A DNA stretch of 64,000 nt from Zhengitettix transpicula (taxonomy: Eukaryota > Arthropoda > Insecta > Orthoptera > Tetrigidae): contig CM073590.1 in NCBI GenBank assembly GCA_037074705.1, positions 161,880,746 through 161,944,745 of the forward strand, read 5' to 3'. Below, in pieces: positions 1 through 13,600 of the stretch (within the stretch, counting starts at the first letter, position 1; each line of letters begins with the position of its first letter). Both the position numbers and the translations under genes were made by a program. Under the pieces are notes generated by a model, which was not told where the DNA came from, did no database searches, and saw nothing but the letters and a program-made list of their open reading frames with translations.

Positions 1-273
1 TTATTTTCTGCGTCTAACATTCCAAATAATTTGATCTATATATTATATACTGTCTTCATTGCCTTTGCCCTCAATTGTGCCTTCCATAACTGAGTTCACT
101 ACATTTGGATGTCTTGAGTATTTGTCACATCAACTTGTCTATCTTTTGTGTTCCAGTGTTTTAATACTTCCACTTAGTTCTTTTTAAAGAATTGTAGAAC
201 ATGTTTTAAAAAACTAAAAGCTAAATCAGAATATTTGTGTAAACTTAACTTAAATTTTTAACAAGTAACTTAC
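1..273. other. Intron sequence, no feature seen
   Basis: Intron downstream of Nipped-B exon 18 on the minus strand. No coding block or repeat recognised. Confidence 0.5.
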
Positions 274-464
274 AGTAACAGGATTCAAGATTCCTTGAGA
301 AATGAGCATATGGATGATTTTAAATACTCCATAACGTATTGGGCAATATGAATGTTTGTAAGCAGCCAATATACTTTCAATGTGTAACTGGAAAATTTTA
401 GCCGTAATTTCAGACAACTCGTCTCCTAATTGTTTCAAGCTTTCTTTTTTAGATTTTTGTTTTG
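274..464 (-). CDS. Nipped-B: Nipped-B exon 18 (last in window)
   Basis: Acceptor aaattatag, donor gtaagt. Contains ESLKQLGDELSEITAKIFQL, HIESILAAYKH and LISQGILNPVT, matching NIPBL EDLKEMGDVSSGMSSSIMQL and TLNQGLIHPVQ. Ends in phase 0. The remaining C-terminal exons lie left of position 1. Confidence 0.9.
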
Positions 465-2354
465 CTATAATTTGAAATACACATTATTAAATTACAACAT
501 AATTTTCCACATATTTCATGTTCTATTTCAGATTTTTTACAAAAAATTAACAAACAGAGAAAAACTACCTTTACAATAACCTTGAAAACATAATAAAACA
601 TGCAGAGAATGCAGCTTTTTTAATTAAAATTATCTACTTACATTTTCCATCTTGAAAAACAAGCTGATGTTCAAAATCTTTCAAAAACTCCTGGAAAGTG
701 CATAAAACCTGCAATAAGATTTTTATTTAATGACTTTACTTTTACTGATTAGCTTACTGCAGCAGTATGATGTTACTTATAACTAAGCTAAATTTGTGCT
801 CATAGTCAGGTTTAAGCCATAACACAAAGACAGTACATGTCAAACAGAACTGAAATATTGTCATTCCTTAAGCCAAAGAGCAGACTCCAAGTTTTATGTT
901 ATAGCAGTCACTATTTAGTGATGTGTGTACTTGCTTTATGTTATAACTATGACAATAACTTATTTAATGTAATACTACACTAGTATAAATTATGTGTGAC
1001 TTTTCATAAGTGAATGAGCAAAACATTGAAAAAAGAAATGCAAACAGATGAATATTCCGATATCTTTAGTCTGGAAGATGACATCAGATCTATTGGTCAT
1101 CAAAAGGTCACATGTTAATCACTGTCGTACTCAAGTGTAAACCCAAGAGCTCTTTCTACAAATAAATTTTTGGTGCTTCCAAAACTCAAATTCACTATCA
1201 AATACATTTATGAAAGATTTGTTCCACTATAAAAACACTTTTGATTGATTTCAAGGTCAAAATATTCTCATTTAAAAGGATTCATTTGCACACATTGAAA
1301 ATGCTTAATTAAAAATTACATTAAATCAATCATTTGACATTATGGAACATTACAAACTAATTAATATATTTCACCACCAACCTATGTCCACAAACTTAAT
1401 TTTTCCACATATTTCAGGTTTTAAGACAATTAGTTCCATACTTTACCCAATATTATATGATCTTGGATAGTCAGTAACGATAGAAATAAATAAAGGTTGG
1501 GAATACACTGTGAAGAAAGCATATGCTATAATAAACATTAATATAGGAAAGAGAGACTGTAAGGTCAACTTAACTGAAATCAATAGTTGGTTCATTCAGG
1601 CTGAGGAGAGAGAATATTACAAATTTTCAAGAGCCTATATATATATATATATATATATATATAATGTAGCATTGTCAAATTACTTCAATTGGATTGGAAA
1701 AGGAGATAGAGAGTGGCTGACTTCCCTTAAATAAAAAGTTGGCATCACCAGACTGGGAAACAGTAACATGTATATTTTTAAATGGTCTAAGCCACCTTCT
1801 TCAGGTCAGGTATGACTGAATATTGTACCAATGACATGACATTCAGTCCTGAAGAATGGGGCGCAGGCACTAAAAAATTTAACAAAACTGGAGACACCAA
1901 CTCTCCATTTAAATACACATAACTAGAGAGAAATAGCTAGTCGTGCCAAAATACAATGCACAGACATTCACTTACTTGGTATTACAGTAGCAGTATGCTG
2001 GAAATTTTGTGTAACACGAACCTTTGTAACAATAACTTGATAGTGTAAAAACTATTCTGAAAATATTGACACAAGCAATATACTGTGTTTAGTCCATGAT
2101 ATGTTGTATGTCAAGAAATTTATCTGTAAAAACTAAGAGATGATAAGTCATAAAAAGAACTGTTGCTACCTATATATACCATTCATAAGAATCTAAGTAT
2201 TTTTACGAATGATAGTAATTCTACACAAGCTCACCTCCTAAAGGCAATATCTTCCTAATGACAACACTTCCCACTTTCCTTCCCCCTTTTTCTACTGTGC
2301 ACCTGACACACGCCATGCTATTTCTCACAACCTATATGTATGTGTATATGTATA

Positions 2355-2415
<61 letters not shown>

Positions 2416-4543
2416 AACAATCACAGAAAAAGTTTGAAATCATTATTTACAAAGATGGAAACAGGTTACCTGTAAAGGGAAGTGAACATGTACCACTTTG
2501 GAGGAGAGGATGTTTTGGTTAAGTTCTTTTATTTCTGGTAGTAACATGCAGCTTGAATAACGAATGCAAAATGAACCAAGACTTCGTAAGGCCATCTTTC
2601 TAACATCTGCTTCAATTTGTTTGGAAAAGTATACAAGAACTTCAAATGTATTTTTCTTCATGCAGTCCTTTAAATGCATGCAGTAATAAATTGTTAGGAT
2701 AAGGATGGTATAAATAAGGAATATGATTACTGAATGTAAGCTTTCCCAGTGTAAATTATTAATAAATTTTTCGCGGTTAACCACCAGGTTCACATTTCTC
2801 GATATTGACATTTCTGCGGTCATTCTCTACCGCTGTCTTCTGCTCAACCGTGAAAAATTTATTAATAAGGAATATGATCTTAGGTTATAAACATTTATTT
2901 TATAAATGCAGAACATTTAACACACTAAAGAATCAGCATGTAACCACTTCTAACAATATTCATATATTTATACTAATTAAATAAATAAATATCCAAATAA
3001 CAGGCAAAATTAAGTGCTAAATTTAATACCACATGTTTCTCCAATAATTCTTGCATTTGTGAGGTGATTCAAAAAATGCAAGAGCTGTAAGAATAACAAA
3101 CACACAAACAAGGTGATGAATTCAAAAATCATGTATTTAATTCAAGAAATATCAATATTTTTGTAAACTATGTTACTATGACCAATTATTGAATGCTAAG
3201 GAATATGGAAAACCCAGAGTGTGTTAATTTTTGTGAGTACCTTGTATATTAAATCATTCAGGTCAATTTTATATCAATAAAATGCAGATTACAGATTTTA
3301 CTTTTCGATTTGAACTGGGCATATGTGAGGCTGACAGGTAAGTTTAAGTATAGTGATAGGTAATACACACAGTGTGGTCAGCTTGAAAGAAGTGTACTTC
3401 TATCTCCTAAAGGAGGTTAGCGTGTCTGACGTTTGAAATGTTTATATATGTATATAAGACACATTTGGATTTAAAAGAGATGCAGCAATCAACTTACCTG
3501 AAATCAACTGTTGGTCCAGTCGGACTGAGCAGAAACAATATTTCAAATTTTCACCTGAGCCCCTGTAATCAGAACATAGGTCTGAACAAATAATTTGTGC
3601 CTGGCATGCACAAAGTTCAGACATTTCTCCTAACAAAGGGCGCTCAGGTCAGGAATTTAAAATACTGTTTTATGCTCAGCCTCACTGGGCCAACTGTTGA
3701 TTTCAGGTAAGTTGACTATGCTGTCTTTATTTACTATCCAAATGTGTTATATATATATTTATGAAGCCACAAGCTACCTCTCTTTCCTTTCCATACCAAT
3801 ATCACAATTATATATACATATATACACACATAGACACTGTAAACCCTCAATATAATGGGCAAAATGGTATGTTGTATAAAATTTTAAATTTTGTAAAATA
3901 TATTGTAAATGTATTAAGAGAGGAAGAAAGTGTATTACAGCATGGGTCCAGAAATCCAAATTTTTGAGTGTAAGTGCATGATGGCACACTTTGTTATGTG
4001 GGTGAATTGCAAGACTCTTGTTACAATTGTTACATGAGGAAACAACATGCCAATCAAATTTATGTTGAACTGAATACTTATTGGAACCCTCAAATGATTA
4101 CCCGTCACGTTAATTCACCGTTTTCGGTTGTAGTGCGTACTGACCGACAGGCTGCTGCAATGCGTACATAGAAAGATAGTACCTCATCCACAGCAGTTTC
4201 AAATTTTCAAGCACCAGAGTCCCCTTCATTTGGACAATAGGACTAAACTGTGTGCTTTATATACATACAGTATAACCCCAGTTCAGATGACAATTTTTTC
4301 AGTTAAGCCATATTTTATATTGTAATTACAGTACATATTTTGGAAAGGTTTTGAAAGTCAAACAAATTCAAAAATCTCTTTGTTGCTTACACTTATGTTC
4401 TTTATAAAAGTTAAAATTACATTTGAATTACTCATTCCAGAAATTCAGTAAGTTTCTTTGAATGTTCAGTATTATTTTCGCGATTGTTGGAGGGGCATTT
4501 CTGATAACCCAGGTTTTGTTTGACCCAAGTTCAGTTAACTGTG

Positions 4544-4622
<79 letters not shown>

Positions 4623-7600
4623 TAAATTGTCTAAAACCCAATCCTGTTTGCTGCTCATGCCCAACACTAACAATTTCAACCAATTCTTTACACTGACCCT
4701 GCTTAAAGCCTTACGCCCCCATTAATCATATGCTGAACTCCACATTTGGGAACTCTCTTTCCAACACATCCTTCAATTTAGGCTAAGTCCTGGACCCAAC
4801 ATCATCTAAGTAATGCCTTTTGCCAATTTCACACTCTTACTTTACTTTCTACCTTCCACCTAGTTTGAGAATTTTATGTATTTTTAAATTAATTCTTAAA
4901 AACTTTTATCTAAAGATTGTACAGTTTTGTTCATAGATTTAGAAGAATTTACAATAAATATGATAAATAATTCACATAACCAAGGAGCACTGGTAACAGA
5001 GAGTAGGATACTGTTTGGGTTAATTTGAAACTTTAGTGAGTGGGTCTTGGTAGTGGAACCCCAGATAGGGCAGAGGTAGGGTGAGATGGATTGTATTAGG
5101 GAGAGATGGATTAGTTTTTAGTATTGATGGATAGTGGGGAGTTTTTGTTTACTGGTGGGTATAAGGTTTTGAATTTATTGAGAATTTTGGGGATGAGGTT
5201 ATTAATATGGGCTTGCCAGGATAGTTTTGGGTCAAGGGTGAGGCCTAGGTAAGTTACTTTTCTTTTTGTGGGAATAAGTATTCCATTGAGGGTGAGAGCG
5301 ATTTGGGTGGATTGCTTTTAGGATGAAGAGTAGGATAGATGATGTGGAGCGGATTGATGTTGACTCTGCATTGTTTAAACCATGAGTCTGGAAAATTGAG
5401 GGTGCTTTGTAGAGGTTGGAGTCCGTGGTGAGGAAAGCTGTTTGGTATAGGATGATGTCATCTGCAAATAATATAGTATTAGTTGCAGGATTATGTTGTA
5501 TGTCAAGGATATAGATGTTAAACAGAAGGTGAGGATGTTTCCTTGGGAGACAATGGATTTTATCAAAAGCTTTTTCTATGTCATTGAATGTGGCAATACA
5601 GGATTTTCGGGTTTCGGAGGATTTGTTTAGGTAGTTCGATACTTTATGTATTTGATTGGTACAGGAATGCTTATGTGAAATCCGTATCAAGTGTTTGGAA
5701 TTAGGGGGAAGAGTTGTTGTTTGCTGAGTTGGGGGAGTAGTAGTTTCTTGAAGAGTTTGGAAATGGATGGTAAGAGACTGATTAAGCGGTAGTTCTCGGG
5801 GATTGATTTGTTTTTATTTGGTTTGGGCTTCATTATGATGGATGCTTGCTTCCATTGTGACAGGAAGTATGTTGTGCGGTCAATGGCATTGAAAATAGTG
5901 GTTAATAGGGTTATGGCTTTCTTGGGGAGCTTTTTAAGGTGGAGGAGGGGTTGGGGGGGGGGAATTATGAAGTTGGACCTGGCGTCTGATTTGTTTTTGA
6001 GTTTGAAAATTGTGGAGCACACGTTAACTGGAGTGAATAGTTTGGGGAGGGGGAAGCTGTAGGGGCTGCAGGATCTGGTTAGTGATTAAGTTGTTTTGAC
6101 TTGGGTTCTGGAAAGGATTTAGCGAGAATTGTTTTGTGTGTGTGTGTGCATGTATTGTGAAAGTGTATGTTTATATGTATGTATATGTGTATGTATAGTT
6201 CCATTATTTTTCCATTGTCGTGACCCTTCCTTGAGAAAGAGGGAAAATGTGATTTTTCATTGTTACTTTGGTTTCTTGAGCTTAATGCATTAATTGCCTT
6301 TACTTACATACTGATCCTTTGTTTCCATTTTATCACTGAGATCAAAATATTGAAAAGAGTAACCAAGAAGAAGTAAACATCTTCTCATATAATGTTGATA
6401 TGTATTAAATAATTTATCTTTAGAGTTCTTCAAATGACAGACTTTAAAATAGATAGTATGTCCTAAAACACAAGAGAGAAAAAATGCAAAATTAAGATGT
6501 TTCTTACAACAGCAAATAATATGCATCAGTAAAAACTAATTAAGAAACATAGAAGCACATTGACAACACTCAGACCTCTCTGAAGCCCAACATCTCCCAT
6601 GAAGAGCGTATGCCATTAAAGAAACTCTGGGATTGCAAGAACATTGTGGTAGTTCCGGCTGACAAAGGTAATGCCACGGTGATTCTTTCTTCCAGTACTT
6701 ATGATGACAAGATGAAAGAGCTATTACTCGACTACTTTCTGTATGGAGATGACTATTACGAACAAGTAGATGGCGTTGCAAAGGGTTCTCCACTATCCCC
6801 TGCAAATGCCAATTTCTACATGGAATGGTTTGAAGAAGAAGCCCTAGAACTGCACCCCTGCAACCGAGTTGTTTTTATAGATATGTCGATGACACTTTTG
6901 TCATTTGGCCTCATGGATTAGAGACTTTGAAGGACTTCTTACACCATTTGAACAGCCAACACCCGAGTATCCAGTTTACCATGGAATTGGAGCAAGACGG
7001 CAAACTCCTGTTCCTAGATGTACTAGTACAGAGGAAACAGGATGGATCACTGGGACACGTGGTGTATAGAAAGTCCACACACACAGACATACCTCAACGC
7101 GGCTAGTTTACACCACCCTGTGCAGAAGGCAACAGTCATCAATACCTTGATACACAGGGCAAAGATGATTTCTGATCAATAAAGCTTCAGAAATGAAATA
7201 GAATACCTTAGAAAGTGCCTCCAGGGGAACAGATACTCTGCCCGACAGATTAATGACACGGTGAAGAGATACGTTAACAACTGTAAACAGAAATTAGATA
7301 CAACAGTGAGGACAGCCTATCTACCTTTCTTTGGCCATGCCAGTGAACAAATCAGTAGATTACTTAGACGTCATAATATCAAGACGACTTTCAAGCCACA
7401 AATAAAAATTAGAAATCTACTGAAGTCTGTTAAGGATAATATTGGCCTTAAGAAACCTGGAATTTACCAAATTCCTTGCTCCTGCAGCCAAAAATACATC
7501 ACCAAACAATAAGGACGGTAGAAGAAAGACTGACTGAACACGAACAGAACATCTGTCTTAAACAAATGGCTGTGTCAGTGGTAGCAGAACATGCTCTCAA

Positions 7601-10600
7601 GACGGGACATAGGATGGATTTTGCTGGAACCACAATATTGGATTCTGCTAACCATCTCTGGGACAGTATTGTACTTGAAGCAGTTGCCATCAGGACTTCC
7701 AATTGCCAACTGTTTAACAAGGACTCAGGTTTAAACTTGAGCAAGGCTTGAAATCCTGTCCTATGAATAATGCGTGAAACCCGGGTGGGTAAGGAGGCAC
7801 TGGCCGCAGCCACCAATCAGGATGGGGAAGACGCATGCGCAACGAAAATCTTGCAGGCGATGTGCTTGCATGGATTTCCAACACACCGGTCCGTATTGTT
7901 GACGGAATTGCGCCCAGCTGTGATGCAGACTGTGGTGGAAGGGGACAGACCAATCGCTATTACTTACGGACCAAACCTGAAAACTCCTGATTGGTTTGAC
8001 AGAGTATATAACACACACACTTCCCAAATCTTGACAACAGTTCACCTGACGAAGATGGCGGTGTCAGCCATGGAAACGTTGTGCTCAAATCACGTTACCT
8101 GACCAGAAACCCAAGAACTCTTTATACAGAATATACCTCAGGAAAACTTACGCTCTTTATTAACACTCAGATTGTTGGAAGAATACTCTGGTTTGATGGT
8201 GTAGCCAGTGTATGTAAATAAAATATAAATTATAATCTATGCCACTTAAATGCAAACATGATAATTCATCCTACAGTACATATATGGAGAAAAACTTCAG
8301 AAAAAATTATAAGAACTTTAAAAAGTTATTTACATATTATACCTATACATTTCATTGATTCCCTTTACATTTCATGTTAAATAGTTGTTGGAAAATACAA
8401 ATACAACTGAAACTACATTCAAGACTTTGTCTCTGATAAAAGTAATACTTTTCTTCTTCAAGTTTAACACAACAGAATTACAGACTCTATGTTAATAATA
8501 TTACTACAAAACAAAATACTATTAAACTTACTTAGGAATTTAGTAAGTAAATCCACAATAAGTTTGTAGTTGTGAGTTACTTTGTTAATTATAACTGAAA
8601 GGCAAGAAAATGCTGGTTTTATAAGGTCTCCATTCTGTTGCAAGATGATATTGATGCAAGCTTCCTCAATTTTTGTTACAAATAACTCACTTGGATGTTC
8701 AATTACTGGTATTATGGCTTCCATAATTTGTAATACACTAGATATAATTTGGTATATATCTTTAACCTGAAACAGAAAATTCATTTCAACTAAAAACATT
8801 AGAGCTACAATATAGATGAAACAAATTACTTCTCCATATACCTTATATTAGACATTTTTTATGGTTTATGAAAAAAAGAAACATTTTAATGATAATTTTT
8901 TCAAATGTATACTTAATTGTTAAATGGAAATGTTATTTTGTTACAAATATAGTTCATGTATATTGTGATGTATAAGGATGTGACATTGTCAAAGTGCTTA
9001 GAATAATTTGTATGTAAAGGAAAGAGGGAAAGGAGTGGCTTATCTGAAATTGAAGCTTGGCATCACTCAGGACAGAAGGAAGTTCTTCACTCCATGGCCG
9101 GCCAACACATGGAATTCAACTTCTGTCTCTTGAAGAATGTCTCCAAAAAATTGAAGAACTTCCTTCTGTCCTGCATGGTAATGGTAAGCTTCAATTTCAG
9201 GTAAGCCACTGCCTTTCTCTCTTTTGTTTTCATACATATTATATATAAAGCATACAAGGATAATATGGCATTATCCAATTGATATTGAAGGAATTATCCA
9301 TAAGAAGTTTGTCCCTTCTGCTCAGCATTCTATCATGATGTCCTGGAGCAGTTGATGTAGAACACGAGGAGAAAACATCTACAAAAAGTGGTTACTTTTT
9401 TGTTGTATTCTGGAAACTTTGAGGTAGCAAAACATAGTAAGATGCCTAATAGAGAATCCTTTTCCATTAATAAATTTTGGTTCCATCCTCTGCTGCTTTG
9501 AAATTTTTTCAGTTGATTCCCAATTCCATTGATTTCCTAAATGAGACATATTTTTAGGGAACATAACATAAAAATTCTCTCTTTCCTATAGTATAGTTCA
9601 ACACTCTTTCTTCCAACTCAAAATCCCTTGTATTTCCATAGACAATTCTGCAATTTTGATTTATTCATGCTTCAATTTTTAATACCTCATATATCCTACC
9701 AATGGTGGCTGGTGCTCATGTGCTACAACACATAAATTAATTTAGTAAGAATTATTTTTTCTTAATTTTAAGAACCTTCATATTAATTGTTTTAACATTG
9801 AAAATTTCTACCTCTATCAACAAAATCAAAATAAATTTGAACTACTCAGTATTTATAAATCATATTTTAAAGTAGATTGTATCTCAAAACAAAAATAATA
9901 TTTGTACATTTTCGATAATATAAAAAAATCTTAAACAAAGGATATTTTAAAGAAAAAATTTAAGAGGCACCACAGTGAGAAAATCTACCAAATGACCTGC
10001 ATGCAACAATGCTCAGTGGCTTGTTCAAAAATTAATTATATTTAAAATATGAAAAATAATTTTGGGTTATAAATACTAAATTATTTCACATTTAAAAATT
10101 AGACACTATTGAAAATTATGTAGACAGAATTAGAAATGTAGCATATTACAAGGTTGCAACTCCTGTCGTAAGAAAGGCCATTTTTCACGAGTCTTTCTAA
10201 GCCCCACAAAAAGTATAATGAAATAGACAAGAAAGTGTCAAGAAGTGAGGAACAGTGGATTCTAGACAGTGGTGCTTCTGCTCACATGACCTACAATATG
10301 AGCCATTGTAATGATTTCAGTACATCAAATGAAAATGAAGTCATTCATTTTGGCAACAATCTAGAGTTACCAATTAAGGGAAAGGGGAATGTAAAAATAC
10401 AAAAGCTCATTCGTGGAGAGTGGCAAGAGGGAGAAATACATAAGTGTTCTTTATGTTCCAGATCTAAAGAAGAATCTTCTCTCTGAAGGTGTAATTGCAA
10501 GCAAGGGCATGAAGATAATAAAAATGCATGATCTGCTGATATCTAAAACTGTGAAGATGAGTTAGTTGGCACAGCAGTGCATTCTGAAAATAACTTATAT

Positions 10601-13600
10601 AACATGCTATTCAAAGTTGTAATTTCTCCAGAAGCGAATGTATCTCACAATAATAATTTGAGAGTGTGGCATGAAAGGACAGGTTAAAAGCTCTGTGTGA
10701 ACTAAGTGACAAAGGAATTATTGAAAAATTAGATGTCTCAAATAAAGACGAATTTTTCTGTGAGGAATGCCAATATGGAAAACAACAAAGATTTTCATTT
10801 ACTGCCAAGGAATATAGGGCTACTAAACCAGCAGAGCTGATACACAGTGACATATGTGGTCCTATGTCTGTACAATCGGTAGGTGGAGCAAACTATTTTA
10901 TTCTAATGAAAGATGACTTTAGTGGTTTCAGAACAGTTTCTTTTCAGAAGCATAAAAGTGATGCTCTAGAAGCCTTCCAGAACTATGTACACCTGTGTGA
11001 AAATAAATTTGATTGTCAAGTGAAAGCACTGAGTATATAATGGAACAGAATACATCAATTTGCATTTCAGTGATTTTATTAATAAGAAAGATATTCAGTT
11101 AGAAACTACAGCTCCTTATACTCCACAACAGAATGGGAGGTCTGAAAGAGACATGCGCACAGAAAGTGCTCGATCCATGATATATTCCAAAGAACTTCCT
11201 TTGTATCTGTGGGCAGAAGATGTGAATACAGCTGTTTACATTTTGAATAGAACCCCTACAACTCAAGTTCTAGATACTACTCCTCATGAACCGTGGACTG
11301 GGAAATCTGCCTCACTTAATCATTTAAAAATATTTGGTTCGGAGGCTTACATGCATGTGCCTGATATCCTGCGAAAGAAATTAGAACCCAAAAGTAAGAA
11401 AATGATTTTTGTTGGATATGAGAAAGAGTCCAAAAACTATCGTCTCTTTGATCCAATTACCAAGGCTATCATAGTTTCCATAAATGTTATATTTAATGAA
11501 GAAAGCACCAAATTGAAAATATCACCACCATCAACATTCTTGTTTGCTATTAATGAAAATGATGCTAGTGACTTGGAGTCTACAGATAAAATTCAAGGTA
11601 ATTTACCTAACAATCCTCCTGACCCAGAAAAAGATGTTGATCATTATGACCTTCGTCCTAGAAACACTCCTGCACATTACGAGTTAAAAGTGACAGACAT
11701 TGAAACACCAAATACTTATGAAGAAGCTTTGAATTCCCCTCAAGCAGATAATTGGAAAGAGGCTGTAAATGAAGAATTGAATTCTCTTCAGAATAATGAA
11801 ACATGGGATCTTGTACCCACACCAGAAACAGGCAATATAATTGGATCCAAGTGGGTATTTAAAGTAAAATATCTTCCCAATGGGAAAATTGATAAATACA
11901 AAGCTAGACTCTGTGCAAAGGGATTCTCCCAAGTGGAGGGATTTTACTTCAGTGAGACCTTTTCACCAACCTCGAGATTTGACACCATAAGTCATGTTAG
12001 CTATAGCTGCACAAAAGAAATGGGAAGTCATACAAATTGATATCAAAACTGCCTTTCTCTATGGAGAAGTTGATGAAACAATATTTATGGAACCTCCTCC
12101 AGGATTAAACCATTTCAAAAATCTGGTATGTCAGCTTCAAAAGTCTCTTTACGGACTAAAACAGGCATCCAGATGCTGGAACAAAGCTTTTTCTGAATAT
12201 CTAACCAGTTTTGGTTTCGAGCAAAGTACTGCTGATTCATGTGTCTTTAATGCCATTTTTAAAGAGAAGAAAGTACTTCTAATCCTATATGTAGGTGATG
12301 CTTTATTGTTTTGTGAAGAAAAGAAAACATTAATTGAAATTGTAGGTAACCTTAGAAAGAGGTTTGTGTTGAGTTTAACTTTCTTAAAGAACTTAATACT
12401 TTATTTTATACAGATTTATTAGTTATTACACACTCGACTACACTGCAATTGTTTTATTGAACTTCTTTCCCATCCAGAGCTCAAAAGGACTTATGCCTTC
12501 TATAGATGATTTTCCTGTTCGATTTAAAATATACACTGAAGCTGAAATTAACTCTGCCCATATTGCTGCAGGAAAATTAGCATCTTTATTTGAATACTTG
12601 AAAGTTCTAGCCATTTTGAGTTAATTTCAGCTTCAGTGTATATTTTAAATCGAACAGGAAAATCATCTATAGAAGGAGTAAGTCCTTTTGAGCTCTGGAT
12701 GGGAAAGAAGTTCAATAAAACAATAGCAGTGTAGTCGAGTGTGTAATAACTAATAAATCTGCATAAAATAAAGTATTAAGTTCTTTAAGAAAGTTAAACT
12801 CAACAGGTTATGGTTACCAGTTACGCTAATAAGAACTAATTTCAAGTTAAAAGATTTAAAAATGTCGACAGAAAAAGCGGCAACAATTTGAGGTTATGTA
12901 TTTTCCAGAAGCTTCAATTTTTTTTTGAATTGTGTTAGTTTGTCACGTGTGGAAATAAGTTTTAAGCACATTTGCAAAAGCACAGTAGTCAAGAAAATTA
13001 AGAAAATACGTAAGAAGTTTTATTTTGGTTAAAATCATGGATTTGTCCAGACACATTAAACCATTAACTGGTGAGACAGATTGGCCAGTTTGGAAAAGAA
13101 AAATTCGAGATTTATTAGATTACCATGAAGGAGCACTGGATACCATTGATGGAAAGTTACTCAAACTAGAAACTTTAGCAAAAGATGCTAGTGAAGTGCA
13201 AATCAGCAAGTACAAGGAGAAATCTGATTTGTATCGCAAAGCAAACAGTTATGCAAAATCTATGATATCAAGCTCAGTTACTGATGGAGTTTATCAGAAA
13301 ATAATGGACAAGGAATCTGTGAAAGATGCTTGGGATGCATTAAAGAAATTATTTGAGTCTACATCTAAAGATCAACTTTTCAAGTTGTGTGTAGATTTTT
13401 TCGCATTTAAGTGGATACCAGGTGAGGACGTTTCAACACAAATTTCCAAAATAAGAAGTTTATGGAATGAATTGAATAATGGACTCACAACTAAACAAGA
13501 AAATGCCTTGCCAGATCTTTTGTTAGTTTGTAAGACTTTGCAAATTCTACCAACTAAATTTGAATCTTTTCAGTCTGGCTGGATGTTATTAACTAAGGAT

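Larger units (their letters stand above)
709..2469. other. Nipped-B intron between exons 16 and 17
   Basis: Non-coding. It holds a fragment of the fold-back unit also seen at 22651 (near 1463-1500), a (TA)n tract at 1636-1663, a Penelope-type repeat relic (about 1741-1930) and a (TG)n(TA)n tract at 2355-2413. Nothing else recognised. Confidence 0.5.

Noticed and set aside
4428..4725. Open frames rich in Tyr-Ile repeats (also near 2340, 18932, 22543, 24469, 24539)
   Set aside because: Translations of (TA)n tracts; no real protein.
12367..12805. Reading this as an ordinary 5' LTR of the inner copia
   Set aside because: The right end of the element is not a copy of it. Only the last 188 bp match directly, and the first 250 bp match in inverse orientation and include integrase coding sequence.
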